Source of the DNA: Lachnospiraceae bacterium
GTDB lineage: Bacteria > Bacillota > Clostridia > Lachnospirales > Lachnospiraceae
Assembly: GCA_015057505.1 (NCBI GenBank)
Contig: SVEG01000002.1
Span: 179,910-243,909 of the forward strand
Direction of reading: 5' to 3'
Length of the DNA stretch: 64,000 nucleotides
Shown: in pieces, positions 1 through 8,417 of the stretch
Layout of the letters: every line of letters starts with the position of its first letter
Position numbering within the stretch: position 1 is the first letter of the stretch
Position numbers and translations under genes: made by a program
Notes under the pieces: model-generated
What the model was told of the DNA's origin: nothing
Databases searched by the model: none
The model's input: only the letters and a program-made list of their open reading frames with translations

Positions 1-73
1 TATCAACAATATATTTATTGATTGGATGATTTGATTGTAAATCTCCACCGCCTATAGCAACAATTCGTCCCAT
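1..73 (-). CDS. Peptidase E-like protein, N-terminal fragment (runs off window)
   Basis: Only the first 24 codons lie in the window; the gene continues past base 1. The start MGRIVAIGGGDL resembles the opening beta-strand and glycine turn of peptidase S51 (dipeptidase E / class I glutamine amidotransferase-like) proteins, which hydrolyse Asp-X dipeptides through a catalytic Ser. The ATG at 73-71 is preceded by a good GGAGG site. The catalytic region is not visible, so the family call rests on the N-terminus alone. Confidence 0.5.
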   Translation of the reverse strand, partial: MGRIVAIGGGDLQSNHPINKYIVD

Positions 74-96
74 ATCTTTCCTCCGCTAAATCATTT

Positions 97-408
97 TTAC
101 ACTTTACCCCTGTTCTTCCTGCAAAGTTTTACAATCCACCAAATTCCCCAGCCTATACCGCACACAAACAACGTTATTCCGGTATAAATGGCAAAGAACA
201 GATATCCAAGTCCATCCCAGCCTTGAGCTACAACAGCCATAATAAAAAAAGTTATTGTTAATACAGCAAACACTATAACAGGCAACAAGCGAATTATCCG
301 TTTTTTCGCTTTAAAGCAAAGCAAAAGCTGAATTGGTAAGAAAACAGCAATTGCAAGATTTATTGTAAGTGAAGTAAGTTCCACATCCTCTATCCAAACA
401 TCAAACAT
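97..408 (-). CDS. Small three-helix membrane protein of unknown function
   Basis: This 103-residue protein is mostly hydrophobic, with three likely membrane helices (roughly residues 14-32, 40-62 and 68-95) and a short basic tail (CRKNRGKV). An AGAGGAGG site precedes the ATG. It lies 23 bp upstream of the peptidase E fragment and downstream of a lipoprotein gene on the same strand, so it may be co-transcribed with them. I do not recognise a family and see no catalytic motif. Confidence 0.6.
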   Translation of the reverse strand: MFDVWIEDVELTSLTINLAIAVFLPIQLLLCFKAKKRIIRLLPVIVFAVLTITFFIMAVVAQGWDGLGYLFFAIYTGITLFVCGIGWGIWWIVKLCRKNRGKV

Positions 409-436
409 GTGAAGAACCTCCTCTGTAACTTATTAA

Positions 437-1450
437 TTATTTGGCGTCAAACTCCGTACAATTTGCAATTACGCTGTCTGCAACGGCTACAGTAATAAAC
501 CAGCCCGCCATATCATCCGTACACACTTCCGGATTATTAGTCTGCTTCACATCAATGCAAAATGATTTTCCGTCACAAGTCACGCTGCCTACACCAAATC
601 TTAACGAACCGCTACCTGCAGTTACATAGACAAGCATGAGTGCATTATCTTTAAAGAATGCTTCATCATACTTGGTAGTCGCCTCATTAAAAGACGGATT
701 CTCATCGTATCCGTACTCCATAGTCAGTATTTCACCAAATGTCCGTTTGAACTGCTCCAGCGCCTGCACAGAATCAAACTTGTATATAGGAAAATGATAT
801 TCACCTTCAATTGTCATTTTATCAGCATTTAATCCACCGGAATAAATTGCATCCTCATCTGTGTAATTGGCATAAGATACGGTAACCTCGACTGATTTTG
901 TTATGTCAGATGCTTTTGTTTTGCCTTCCGAATTTGTACCGACACTCAACTTAAACACGCAAATATACCCGATGTATTCGTTCTTCTTTGCTTCTCCGAT
1001 ATATTTGCCTTCTTTGTTGACAGCAATTCCCACATAATATTCTCCCTTATCCAGTTCGGACAATTTAGAAATATTCTGCAGTTCCTCTAACTCTTTATAC
1101 TTGCTGTCGTACAACATAACATATCCGAGTTCCGCACCATTTTCTGATATAGCCTCAAAGTCTTCACTATAATTTAATTGTGGAATTAAGTCCTCTTCAT
1201 CGAGCCTTTGAAGCTCTGTCGTTAAATTCACCCCATCAGCGCACACAAAATATTCTCCATCCCACTGACCACTATATAAAAAGTGCTGATATGGTCGTAT
1301 ACTTTCTCCACCCGCAGTAACCGTAAGTAAATGTTCCTCCGTTTTCTCATTAGTGTGTGTTGTATCTCCGGTAATTGTCCGACCTTTATTACAACCTGTA
1401 AACGCCAATACAAATACTAACGTAAATATCATTACAAATTTCTTTTTCAT
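437..1450 (-). CDS. Putative secreted lipoprotein, unknown function
   Basis: The start is placed at the ATG at 1450, which follows AAGGAGGGG and gives a classic lipoprotein signal: Lys-rich N-terminus, hydrophobic stretch, then the lipobox LAFTGC. The longer reading frame to 1507 would put 19 Arg-rich residues before it and has no ribosome site. The mature protein (337 residues with signal) is acidic, with no catalytic motif I recognise; it is probably an extracellular, membrane-anchored domain protein. It lies 16 bp downstream of a GNAT acetyltransferase gene. Its last coding bases recur as an 18-bp exact copy at 1909-1926. Confidence 0.7.
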   Translation of the reverse strand: MKKKFVMIFTLVFVLAFTGCNKGRTITGDTTHTNEKTEEHLLTVTAGGESIRPYQHFLYSGQWDGEYFVCADGVNLTTELQRLDEEDLIPQLNYSEDFEAISENGAELGYVMLYDSKYKELEELQNISKLSELDKGEYYVGIAVNKEGKYIGEAKKNEYIGYICVFKLSVGTNSEGKTKASDITKSVEVTVSYANYTDEDAIYSGGLNADKMTIEGEYHFPIYKFDSVQALEQFKRTFGEILTMEYGYDENPSFNEATTKYDEAFFKDNALMLVYVTAGSGSLRFGVGSVTCDGKSFCIDVKQTNNPEVCTDDMAGWFITVAVADSVIANCTEFDAK

Positions 1451-1466
1451 ACAACCCCTCCTTAAC

Positions 1467-1886
1467 CTAAATCCCCTTAACCAAAAACATCTCCATCGGC
1501 TGCTCATACCCCGGAATATCTATAACAAAACCGCCGCAATCTTTGTAGCCCAGTTTCCTGTAGAAATGCTGTGCCTCTTCATCAACCTGTGTCGATGTCA
1601 AAAGCATACCATAGCCCTGCGATTTCATATCAGCTTCCCAGTGTTCCATCAGTTTCCTGCCGTAACCTTTTCTCTGATAGCCTGCGTCCACGAATAACAA
1701 TGTGCAAAACGGCGTATTATCCCAGAAAAGATTATATCGGAGCAGACCTACTTTTCTTTCGTCCTCCAATAAAACATATCCGCTTTTTTCTTTGACCTTT
1801 TTATCAAATTCCGTTTCGGGTAAATGTTTGTCCAGGCTATACCAAAATTCTTTGTCTTCCGATTGAACATGTCTGATTTCTATCAT
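1467..1886 (-). CDS. GNAT-family N-acetyltransferase
   Basis: This 139-residue protein has the length and layout of a single-domain Gcn5-related N-acetyltransferase, which moves an acetyl group from acetyl-CoA to an amine. The acetyl-CoA pyrophosphate loop is visible as QRKGYGRKLM near residue 72, preceded by the beta4 strand FCTLLFVDAGY and followed by AQHFYRKLGY, typical of motif B. The start follows a GAGG site. The substrate cannot be read from the sequence. It lies directly upstream of the lipoprotein gene on the same strand. Confidence 0.85.
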   Translation of the reverse strand: MIEIRHVQSEDKEFWYSLDKHLPETEFDKKVKEKSGYVLLEDERKVGLLRYNLFWDNTPFCTLLFVDAGYQRKGYGRKLMEHWEADMKSQGYGMLLTSTQVDEEAQHFYRKLGYKDCGGFVIDIPGYEQPMEMFLVKGI

Positions 1887-1908
1887 TTTTACCTCGCTAT
1901 ATTATCTC

Positions 1909-1926
1909 GCGTCAAACTCCGTACAA
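1909..1926. repeat. 18-bp exact copy of the 3' coding end of the lipoprotein gene
   Basis: Bases 1909-1926 match 444-461 exactly. At 444-461 they encode the C-terminal CTEFDA of the lipoprotein; at 1909-1926 the same frame reads CTEFDAR then a stop, just upstream of the GNAT gene. This looks like the remaining tail of a second lipoprotein copy left by duplication and deletion. Confidence 0.5.
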
Positions 1927-1934
1927 CATAAAAC

Positions 1935-3476
1935 CTACTTATTAAGCTCCGAAAAATAATCCTTCACTATATCTTTCATTGAATCCGGAATGTCGCTCTT
2001 ATCAAGACCTGCATATGCCTGATTGGTATACTCGGCAATTACCTGACCATATTCCACTTCAACGCCTGACCACGTCATGGTAGGTCCTCCCTGCGTCTGA
2101 TAGGATTCACCGTCTCCTGCAGGCTTTCCTGTAAGGTTACTGTTATCATCTGCAAGCTTATCCGTAATTGTTATCTTCTCGCCGTTAAGATTATAATCCT
2201 TTTCATGACCTACATCACTTCCTGTATTCCAGCCGGGGCCGATGCCTGTTCCGCCTGAACCACCTTGGCCGCCCTGACCTCCTTGGCCTCCCTGGCCACC
2301 TTGACCTCCCTGGCCGCCTTGACCGCCCTGCTGACCACTCTGGCCGCCTTGTTGTCCGCTCTGGCCCTGCTGACCGCTCTGGCCCTGCTGGCCACTTTGG
2401 CCTTGCTGACCACTTTGGCCTTGCTGACCCTGCTGGCCACTCTGATTTTGCTGTCCGCTCTGGCTTCCCTGCATGGACTGCTGTCCGCTTGCATTAAGCA
2501 TCGTCTGTGCTCCGTTTGACATCTGTGCAAGCTGATTCATAGCAGCATTCATGGCATTCTGCGAAATCTCACCTGACTTAAGTTCGCCCTGCATCTGCTC
2601 TGTAAGCTCTTTAAGTTCACCGCTGTTCATCTGCTCGGACATCTTCTCAAGCTCCTTAAGAAGCTCCTCCATCTCCTCCTTAGAAAGCTGTCCCTGCTGC
2701 ATATTTTCCATCGATGCCATCATATTCTGAAGAGCCTTCATCTGCTCCTGATAGCTCTCAGTAAGCTTCTGATCAAGCTTTGTAAGAAGTCTCTCCTCTG
2801 CCTTTTCGATACCAAGCTCGGATTCTGCCTTCATAAGCTCCGCAAGAGCCGCCTCAAGAAGCTCTTTCATCTCCTCCGTCTGCTCCAAGGTAAGCTCGTT
2901 TTCCTCCATGATGTCCTCAAATTTTTCTACGAGTTCTTCTTTCTTTTCCGCGGCTTTTTCCTTGATTTCGTGTCTTCTTACAGCCTCTCTCTTGGCGTCC
3001 GTATCAATCATCGCCGTAACAAACACCACAATCACGCACATAAAGGCCGCAAGCATCCACTTCCATCTCCATACAAACGGAAAGCTCTTTTTAATGTCAA
3101 AGCCTTTAATTGCTTTAACCGTATCATCCTTCTGGATTCTGCTGAAAATATCTTCTCTGCCCATAAGTTCATATGCGGTCGTAACTCTCTCTTTAAGCCC
3201 CTTACTGTCTGCCGCAAGCGCTGCCTGCTTCTTTGTCGGGAAATAAAGTACAGCCACAACAGCACCCGCAACCAACACAAGCATGCACACAATAGCACCG
3301 TAAAATACTGCGCCGTAAACCGGAAATATGAGCGCTACAGCATTTATAAGCGCCCATATTACAAGTCCCGTTACAGCAGACATAAGCATGTATTTCCACA
3401 TGCTTATACCCTGTAATCTGTTCTTAACTTTTTTAATAAACTGAAGTATTAATCTGTCTTTTTCCTTGTCTTGCAT
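1935..3476 (-). CDS. Membrane coiled-coil protein with Gln/Gly/Ser repeat tract (DUF4175-like)
   Basis: This 513-residue protein has two N-terminal membrane helices (about 28-48 and 55-76), a third near 140-158, a long Glu/Lys/Leu coiled coil (about 165-310), a low-complexity tract of QSGQQG then GGQ units (about 330-405), and a compact C-terminal domain. The order resembles DUF4175-type proteins that accompany GldA/F/G-like ABC systems. It ends an operon with the permease (28-bp overlap), ATPase and large membrane protein upstream, which argues for a shared envelope role. The start follows AAGGAGGGG. The function is not established. Confidence 0.65.
   Translation of the reverse strand: MQDKEKDRLILQFIKKVKNRLQGISMWKYMLMSAVTGLVIWALINAVALIFPVYGAVFYGAIVCMLVLVAGAVVAVLYFPTKKQAALAADSKGLKERVTTAYELMGREDIFSRIQKDDTVKAIKGFDIKKSFPFVWRWKWMLAAFMCVIVVFVTAMIDTDAKREAVRRHEIKEKAAEKKEELVEKFEDIMEENELTLEQTEEMKELLEAALAELMKAESELGIEKAEERLLTKLDQKLTESYQEQMKALQNMMASMENMQQGQLSKEEMEELLKELEKMSEQMNSGELKELTEQMQGELKSGEISQNAMNAAMNQLAQMSNGAQTMLNASGQQSMQGSQSGQQNQSGQQGQQGQSGQQGQSGQQGQSGQQGQSGQQGGQSGQQGGQGGQGGQGGQGGQGGQGGQGGSGGTGIGPGWNTGSDVGHEKDYNLNGEKITITDKLADDNSNLTGKPAGDGESYQTQGGPTMTWSGVEVEYGQVIAEYTNQAYAGLDKSDIPDSMKDIVKDYFSELNK
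2265..2475. repeat. In-gene tandem repeat encoding QSGQQG and GGQ units
   Basis: Short imperfect tandem units of about 18-21 bp and then 9 bp lie in frame inside the coiled-coil protein gene. They encode Gln/Ser/Gly-rich and collagen-like GGQ repeats, the kind of array that can change length by slippage. Confidence 0.8.
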
Positions 3477-4420
3477 TTTTTACCCCTCCTTGTTCTAAGC
3501 GGGTCAAGTGCTTTTGCCGCAAGTCGCAAATGTAAATAAGTCATTCCCATCTGAACTGCGAGACTTATTATTCCCCAGAAACGTAAGAAAATGTTGGACT
3601 CACTGTAGGGAACCATATCAAGCTCCTTTATAAGTGTCGCCATACCATTCATCTGTACATAATCAACCTCTGTACCGAAGCTTCTCGCAAGCACCTCAAA
3701 AACAGTAGTAAGAGGATTCAGATAAAGCACAAACACTGTCGGTCCGATATGATAATAATTATGTGTAGGTATCGACTGCAAAGTATAATAACAATAGCTG
3801 TTATACGACTCTACAATCGCATATGCTATAAGTACAAATAACATTGTTCCGAACATATACATAAGCATCATGATAAATGTAAGAACCGTCGCACCGCCCG
3901 TTTTCTTCATTACTGCCGAAAAATACACGCCTATACTTGCAAAAAACATAAGACTTGTAATAACAACTCCGATCACGAGAAGCACCTGAAAAAATGATAT
4001 ACCGCCATATACAAACACAAGCGCAAATATCGGAAGTCCTGATACAAGCAAAAGTAACATCTGCATAATTGATGACCAGTATTTGCCCTTAACTATCTCC
4101 CAGGGTGTCATCTTGGTTGTAAGAAGTACATCCATTGTCTGTCTTTCTCTCTCGCCTGATATCGTACCTGCCGTAAACGACGGAACCATAATACCTATAA
4201 GCACGGACTCTGTACAGATAAGTCCGAGAAAAAGATCTATCAAAACTCTGTTATTAATCGCACTGTGAGCCAAATAATTTGATGATATTGCAAGCAGGGT
4301 CACTGCCGCAACTATAAATAATATAATATTTACTATAAAAATAATTACCGATATTCTTGCCTTTTTAACCTGCTGCTGCATATCCTTAAAAAGCACAGCA
4401 TTCATTTTAGGTAATTTCAT
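3449..4420 (-). CDS. ABC-2 type transporter permease
   Basis: This 323-residue protein has six likely membrane helices (near 22-45, 57-80, 108-132, 140-165, 172-200 and 285-305) and the motif SGERERQTMDVLLTTKMTPWEI, shared by ABC-2/NatB-type permeases. The gene overlaps the ATPase gene by one base (TAATG) and the following coiled-coil gene by 28 bp, so the three are translationally coupled. With the ATPase it should form a GldA/GldF-like complex in the cytoplasmic membrane. The substrate is unknown; such systems often act on the envelope rather than on small solutes. Confidence 0.85.
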   Translation of the reverse strand: MKLPKMNAVLFKDMQQQVKKARISVIIFIVNIILFIVAAVTLLAISSNYLAHSAINNRVLIDLFLGLICTESVLIGIMVPSFTAGTISGERERQTMDVLLTTKMTPWEIVKGKYWSSIMQMLLLLVSGLPIFALVFVYGGISFFQVLLVIGVVITSLMFFASIGVYFSAVMKKTGGATVLTFIMMLMYMFGTMLFVLIAYAIVESYNSYCYYTLQSIPTHNYYHIGPTVFVLYLNPLTTVFEVLARSFGTEVDYVQMNGMATLIKELDMVPYSESNIFLRFWGIISLAVQMGMTYLHLRLAAKALDPLRTRRGKKCKTRKKTD

Positions 4421-5370
4421 TATATCTGCTCCCCTTCCTTAACCTTTTCCTCTTCTCCCATAACCTGAAGGAAAATATTCTCAAGGCTGCTCTCCTGTCT
4501 CGTAAAGGAGAGTACCGGGATATCCGCAAGTACGAGCTGCTTGAGCATATGAATATCGTCCTGCTCGCCGCCCATTGAATTAATCTGAAGCTTGCCGCCA
4601 CTTAATATCTCGACGCTCTGTGTTATCGGAAGCTCCCTAAGTATTCTTGCGGCATCCTCTTCTCTGCCCGCAACCGAAAGTGCAATGGGTGCCGATATAG
4701 ACATCTTTTTCTGTATCTCATCGATACTTCCCTGCATCTTCATTTCACCATGATTAATGATTCCGACAGAGGTACACATCTCCGCAAGTTCCGGTAAAAT
4801 ATGTGAACTGATTACAATTGTTTTGCCCATTGAGCAAAGATTCTTAAGAATCTCCTTAAGCTCAAATCTTGCCTTCGGGTCAAGACCCGATGCCGGCTCA
4901 TCAAGGAACAAAAGCTCAGGGTTATGCACAAGTGCGCGTGCAAGACAAAGTCTCTGCTTCATGCCTCGTGAAAGACCGTTAACGTCAGCGTCATGCTTGT
5001 GGCTTAAATCCACAAGCTCCAAAAGTTCACCGCAAAGCATCTCGGCATCATGTCCGTAAATTCCTGCCGCCGATGCAAAAAAGCGCATATATTCCATCGC
5101 TGTAAGATTCTCATAAACACCGAAAAAGTCCGGCATATATCCTACTTTGCTTTTTAATTCCCTGTTATTTTTAAGAACTTCCTGTCCGTCAATAACTACT
5201 TCTCCGCTGTCCGGATTGAGAAGTCCCACGCATATCTTCATGGTCGTTGTCTTGCCGGCACCGTTGGCACCCACAAATCCAAACAATTCTCCCTTATCTA
5301 TGTGAAGATTAACATTGTTGAGTGCTCTGAAATTGCCATATGTTTTATTTAAATTCGTTATAGTAAGCAT
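4420..5370 (-). CDS. ABC transporter ATP-binding protein
   Basis: A standard ABC ATPase: Walker A GANGAGKT at 34-41, signature LSRGMKQR followed by Walker B LLFLDEP and the D-loop SGLDP, then the switch His in VISSHIL. After the roughly 220-residue domain comes a C-terminal extension of about 90 residues, common in ABC-2 (NatA/GldA) ATPases. The start is put at 5370 because the ATG there has a GAGGGG site and begins the conserved MLTITNLNKTYG; the longer frame to 5412 overlaps the upstream gene and has no ribosome site. It powers the permease encoded next. Confidence 0.92.
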   Translation of the reverse strand: MLTITNLNKTYGNFRALNNVNLHIDKGELFGFVGANGAGKTTTMKICVGLLNPDSGEVVIDGQEVLKNNRELKSKVGYMPDFFGVYENLTAMEYMRFFASAAGIYGHDAEMLCGELLELVDLSHKHDADVNGLSRGMKQRLCLARALVHNPELLFLDEPASGLDPKARFELKEILKNLCSMGKTIVISSHILPELAEMCTSVGIINHGEMKMQGSIDEIQKKMSISAPIALSVAGREEDAARILRELPITQSVEILSGGKLQINSMGGEQDDIHMLKQLVLADIPVLSFTRQESSLENIFLQVMGEEEKVKEGEQI

Positions 5371-5386
5371 TCTTTTCCCCTCACTG

Positions 5387-7942
5387 TTAATTGATATAAT
5401 ACTTGTACTCATACATATCCGTGGTTATCTCCTGCATAACCGTGGACCCCTCAATATTCTGAGCACCATACTTTGTATAAACCATCTCGAAAATATTCTC
5501 TTCCATTTTGTCATCTGACTGTACAGACCTGTTTTCTGAGTCAACCGGAAATCCAAACAAAATAGCACCGGGATAGTAATTTTTGTAGTAATAGTTGCCC
5601 ATATAATCATCATAAATCAGACGATTTCTTGCATAATCAAGAAATACTCTCTTCATCTGCTCACGTTTACCTGCACTCGTACTGTCTCCGAAAAGCATAA
5701 CCTTAAGATTGTTATTATCATCACCGAAAACTAAACGTTCTCCTTCTTCCATTCCGTTATAGTAATGGTAATACCTGTCTGCATAGAAGCATGGAGTATC
5801 GCCTGTAATCTCTACTGTCTCACCGTCAGCCATATCACCCAGCACAAATATTCTCTCATTGTAATATATAAATGCATTCTCAAGCTTCTTGCCGTAATTA
5901 TTGGTAACCGTTCCCCTGAGCTCACCATTTGCATTTGATGCTTCACTCAGGTTCATCACAAAACCGCCTGTGATATACTCTGACTTGTTAAGCTCAAAAG
6001 ATTCTGTAGCAAGTGACTGTCTGTTACATAATTCCACTTCCGTAAAATCAAGTCCGTTATGAATACCGAGATAATATGAATCAAGATTTTTATTCTGTGT
6101 ATTACCGTAATAGTAATGACGTTCAAGCGTAGCAAGTTCCATACTATATCTGTTTGAAAACGATACCTTATAGTTCTTATTCTTAGGCATTGTAATTGTC
6201 GCATACGAATTTACGCTCTCATAGTTGCCCTCAACTTGTGTAAGCGCAACCACATTAAGCTCCGGCTTTACGATTCGCGTCGTAAAACCAACAAGATATA
6301 TGATAAAAGCAAATGCCAATGCCATCACTGACTGCACTATCCAAAGCTGCATATTTTTCTTCTTTTTCTTGAGTACAAAAAATGCTACAAGACCAAGGAC
6401 GAGATATGCTCCGATTAACAGAATATACAAAAGCACGGGCGGTGCGGAAGCAGATGCCGCCATCTCAACCGTATTGCGGATATTGTAATCAAAATAATCG
6501 TCATAATAATAATCCACGGTATATTCATTGGCTTCTTTAAATACCTTCTGACCGATTAAAGTCTTAATAACATTGACAAATACAGTACTGTTTCCCTTGT
6601 ATGTGCAGAAGGGATTCTGTGTAAAATCAATTCCTGCCACGGCAATATATCCCTTACCTCTTGCAACTGATGTAACAAGCGGAAACAGCCTGTCATTTTG
6701 CGCAGTTTCGCCATAGAACATGGTGTATGCTCCGCTACCTTTTTTGATTTCAAGCTCCAACACGTCAGCATCCACGAATGTAAGACTTCCTGCAGTCTGA
6801 CTCATAAGTTCCATAATCTTCTGCTCTCTGACAGCCGTAAACTTCGTCTCAAACATCTGACTTAAGCTGTAACGGAACTCGTTCTCACCGTAATTGTTCC
6901 ACTCCTCGACAGGCATACTTGCCATGCCATAATAACCCTTTAAAAACTCTGTCTTACATACCTGTTCGATGCTGTCCTTATTCAGCTCGTAAAATTCCGA
7001 AAACATCATCTCATAATCATACGCCATTCCTGCTATATGCTGCGTATCCAGATTCGTGTCCATATACTCTTCAATCAGCTTGCTTATTGTATCTATCGCA
7101 ACATCGCTGATTTGAAAATATTTATTAGTAATGCTTCCGTCTATAAGTACATCTGACATGTAATTGATAAGCGTATAACCAAACTTTGTGCTGTAAGATT
7201 TTAATTCTCCTGTCGTAACATCCACAATATTACCGTTAAGTGCCGAAAGTGTCTTGTTTGCCGTACTTCCTGTACCGAGAATGAGAAGTCCTCCTTCCTC
7301 CACCCATGTTCCGAGCGCATTAATCTGCGCTTCACTAAGCTTATCAGTGCTGAAATTGGTCACAACAACAACATCCAGCATCTGAAGTGCCATCCACTCC
7401 TCCGGCATAGTATTCTCATTTAGCTCATATATCTTGGTTGTAAGTCCGCTGTAGCTGAAAAGAGGCTGTCCCGACATATATGAAAGTGCCGTAAAATCAT
7501 CACTGAGCACACCGATATTTACATCAGTAAGCGAATACAAAACATTACATTTTACACTCTCGCTCCACACAACCTTATCCTTGCGGTTAACGATACGCAC
7601 ATTAACCTTGTCCGTATAATTCATAATCGGAACCGTAAGCATTACCGTCTTCTCGGTTCCTCTTGCAAGGGAAACATCCTTCTCATACATAACATTATAT
7701 TCGTTCTTGGGCGTAATTACCTGAACGGAGCCGTCAAAATTCTCGCCGGTATTCCCTATCGTTATGTAAAAAGGCACATAACATCTTACCTGTATACTAT
7801 TGTCATATCCGCACCGGATATCAACCTTAAAATCCTTATCTTTTGCCGCGTACACCGTATTATCGCCTGATGCAAATGGCACAAGTCCCACAAGCACAAG
7901 CATCATAAATACAGCTGCGATTCTCTTAAAATTCTTACTCAT
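5387..7942 (-). CDS. Large membrane-anchored protein of a GldG-like ABC system
   Basis: This 851-residue protein has an N-terminal signal (residues 1-33), an extracellular Ig-like region, a domain with the fold pattern of DUF4350/GATase-like GldG proteins (DVVVVTNFS ... GTWVEEGGLLILGTG near 205-230), and a TM pair near 500-560. The C-terminal part is rich in Tyr and Asn and is predicted to be outside. It is first in the operon, 16 bp before the ATPase, and has its own promoter. The GldG comparison comes from architecture and context; no catalytic residues are evident. Confidence 0.6.
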   Translation of the reverse strand: MSKNFKRIAAVFMMLVLVGLVPFASGDNTVYAAKDKDFKVDIRCGYDNSIQVRCYVPFYITIGNTGENFDGSVQVITPKNEYNVMYEKDVSLARGTEKTVMLTVPIMNYTDKVNVRIVNRKDKVVWSESVKCNVLYSLTDVNIGVLSDDFTALSYMSGQPLFSYSGLTTKIYELNENTMPEEWMALQMLDVVVVTNFSTDKLSEAQINALGTWVEEGGLLILGTGSTANKTLSALNGNIVDVTTGELKSYSTKFGYTLINYMSDVLIDGSITNKYFQISDVAIDTISKLIEEYMDTNLDTQHIAGMAYDYEMMFSEFYELNKDSIEQVCKTEFLKGYYGMASMPVEEWNNYGENEFRYSLSQMFETKFTAVREQKIMELMSQTAGSLTFVDADVLELEIKKGSGAYTMFYGETAQNDRLFPLVTSVARGKGYIAVAGIDFTQNPFCTYKGNSTVFVNVIKTLIGQKVFKEANEYTVDYYYDDYFDYNIRNTVEMAASASAPPVLLYILLIGAYLVLGLVAFFVLKKKKKNMQLWIVQSVMALAFAFIIYLVGFTTRIVKPELNVVALTQVEGNYESVNSYATITMPKNKNYKVSFSNRYSMELATLERHYYYGNTQNKNLDSYYLGIHNGLDFTEVELCNRQSLATESFELNKSEYITGGFVMNLSEASNANGELRGTVTNNYGKKLENAFIYYNERIFVLGDMADGETVEITGDTPCFYADRYYHYYNGMEEGERLVFGDDNNNLKVMLFGDSTSAGKREQMKRVFLDYARNRLIYDDYMGNYYYKNYYPGAILFGFPVDSENRSVQSDDKMEENIFEMVYTKYGAQNIEGSTVMQEITTDMYEYKYYIN

Positions 7943-7998
7943 CTTTCTTTCCCCTTGTTAAATTTATTCCGCCGGGTTTCTTTTCAAAACCCATTCTA

Positions 7999-8026
7999 AT
8001 TGTATCAGATTTTTACATAAATACAA
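7999..8026 (-). promoter_or_regulatory. Sigma-A promoter of the GldG-like ABC operon
   Basis: TTGTAT (8026-8021), a 16-bp spacer and TACAAT (8004-7999) with an extended TGA lie 57 bp upstream of the first start codon. Confidence 0.7.
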
Positions 8027-8128
8027 GCACATATGGCGGTCTTAAACAAATCTTTAGAATTTGTATTCTCTTTGTTAAAATATACGTTTTTTCATGCGTA
8101 TTTTTATGGTGCTTTTTATTTTATTCAC

Positions 8129-8170
8129 AAAAAATGCCGAAGACATTTTTGAATCTGCCTTCGACATTTT
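8129..8170 (-). terminator. Rho-independent terminator of the feo operon
   Basis: A 12-bp stem with two G-U pairs (GCCGAAGAC against GTCGAAGGC) is followed on the minus strand by a run of six Ts, downstream of the last feo gene. Confidence 0.75.
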
Positions 8171-8204
8171 AATTTCCACCCACAAGATAAACTATAGTAT
8201 TTTA

Positions 8205-8402
8205 TTATTCCTCATCCGCGTGACAACCGCAACTTCCGTTGCAACCGCATCCACCCTCCAAAGAGCCTTTATTCTTAGACGCACACGCACCTGCTGACGG
8301 ACAGCCGATACACCTTACGCCCTTCTTTTTCTCTTTTATTATATATGCTACTGCAGCACCTACGATAGCCACAATGATAAGACCAACAATAAAACTTTCC
8401 AT
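8205..8402 (-). CDS. FeoB-associated Cys-rich membrane protein
   Basis: This 65-residue protein has one N-terminal membrane helix (about 3-22), a basic stop-transfer (KEKKK) and a tail with many Cys residues (CIGC, CGCNGSCGC). It matches the small Cys-rich proteins found after feoB in Clostridia. It is 15 bp downstream of feoB and ends the operon. A role in iron handling or in assembly of the Feo pore is inferred from position and the Cys cluster; the biochemistry is not established. Confidence 0.88.
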   Translation of the reverse strand: MESFIVGLIIVAIVGAAVAYIIKEKKKGVRCIGCPSAGACASKNKGSLEGGCGCNGSCGCHADEE

Positions 8403-8417
8403 ACAATCACCTATGTA

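Noticed and set aside
2265..2475. CRISPR-like tandem DNA repeats
   Set aside because: Units are short, contiguous and in frame with a protein; there are no spacers and no cas genes.
2265..2519. Plus-strand open frame with Leu/Ala/Thr repeats
   Set aside because: It is antisense to the Gln/Gly/Ser repeat tract; low complexity keeps all frames open. No ribosome site.
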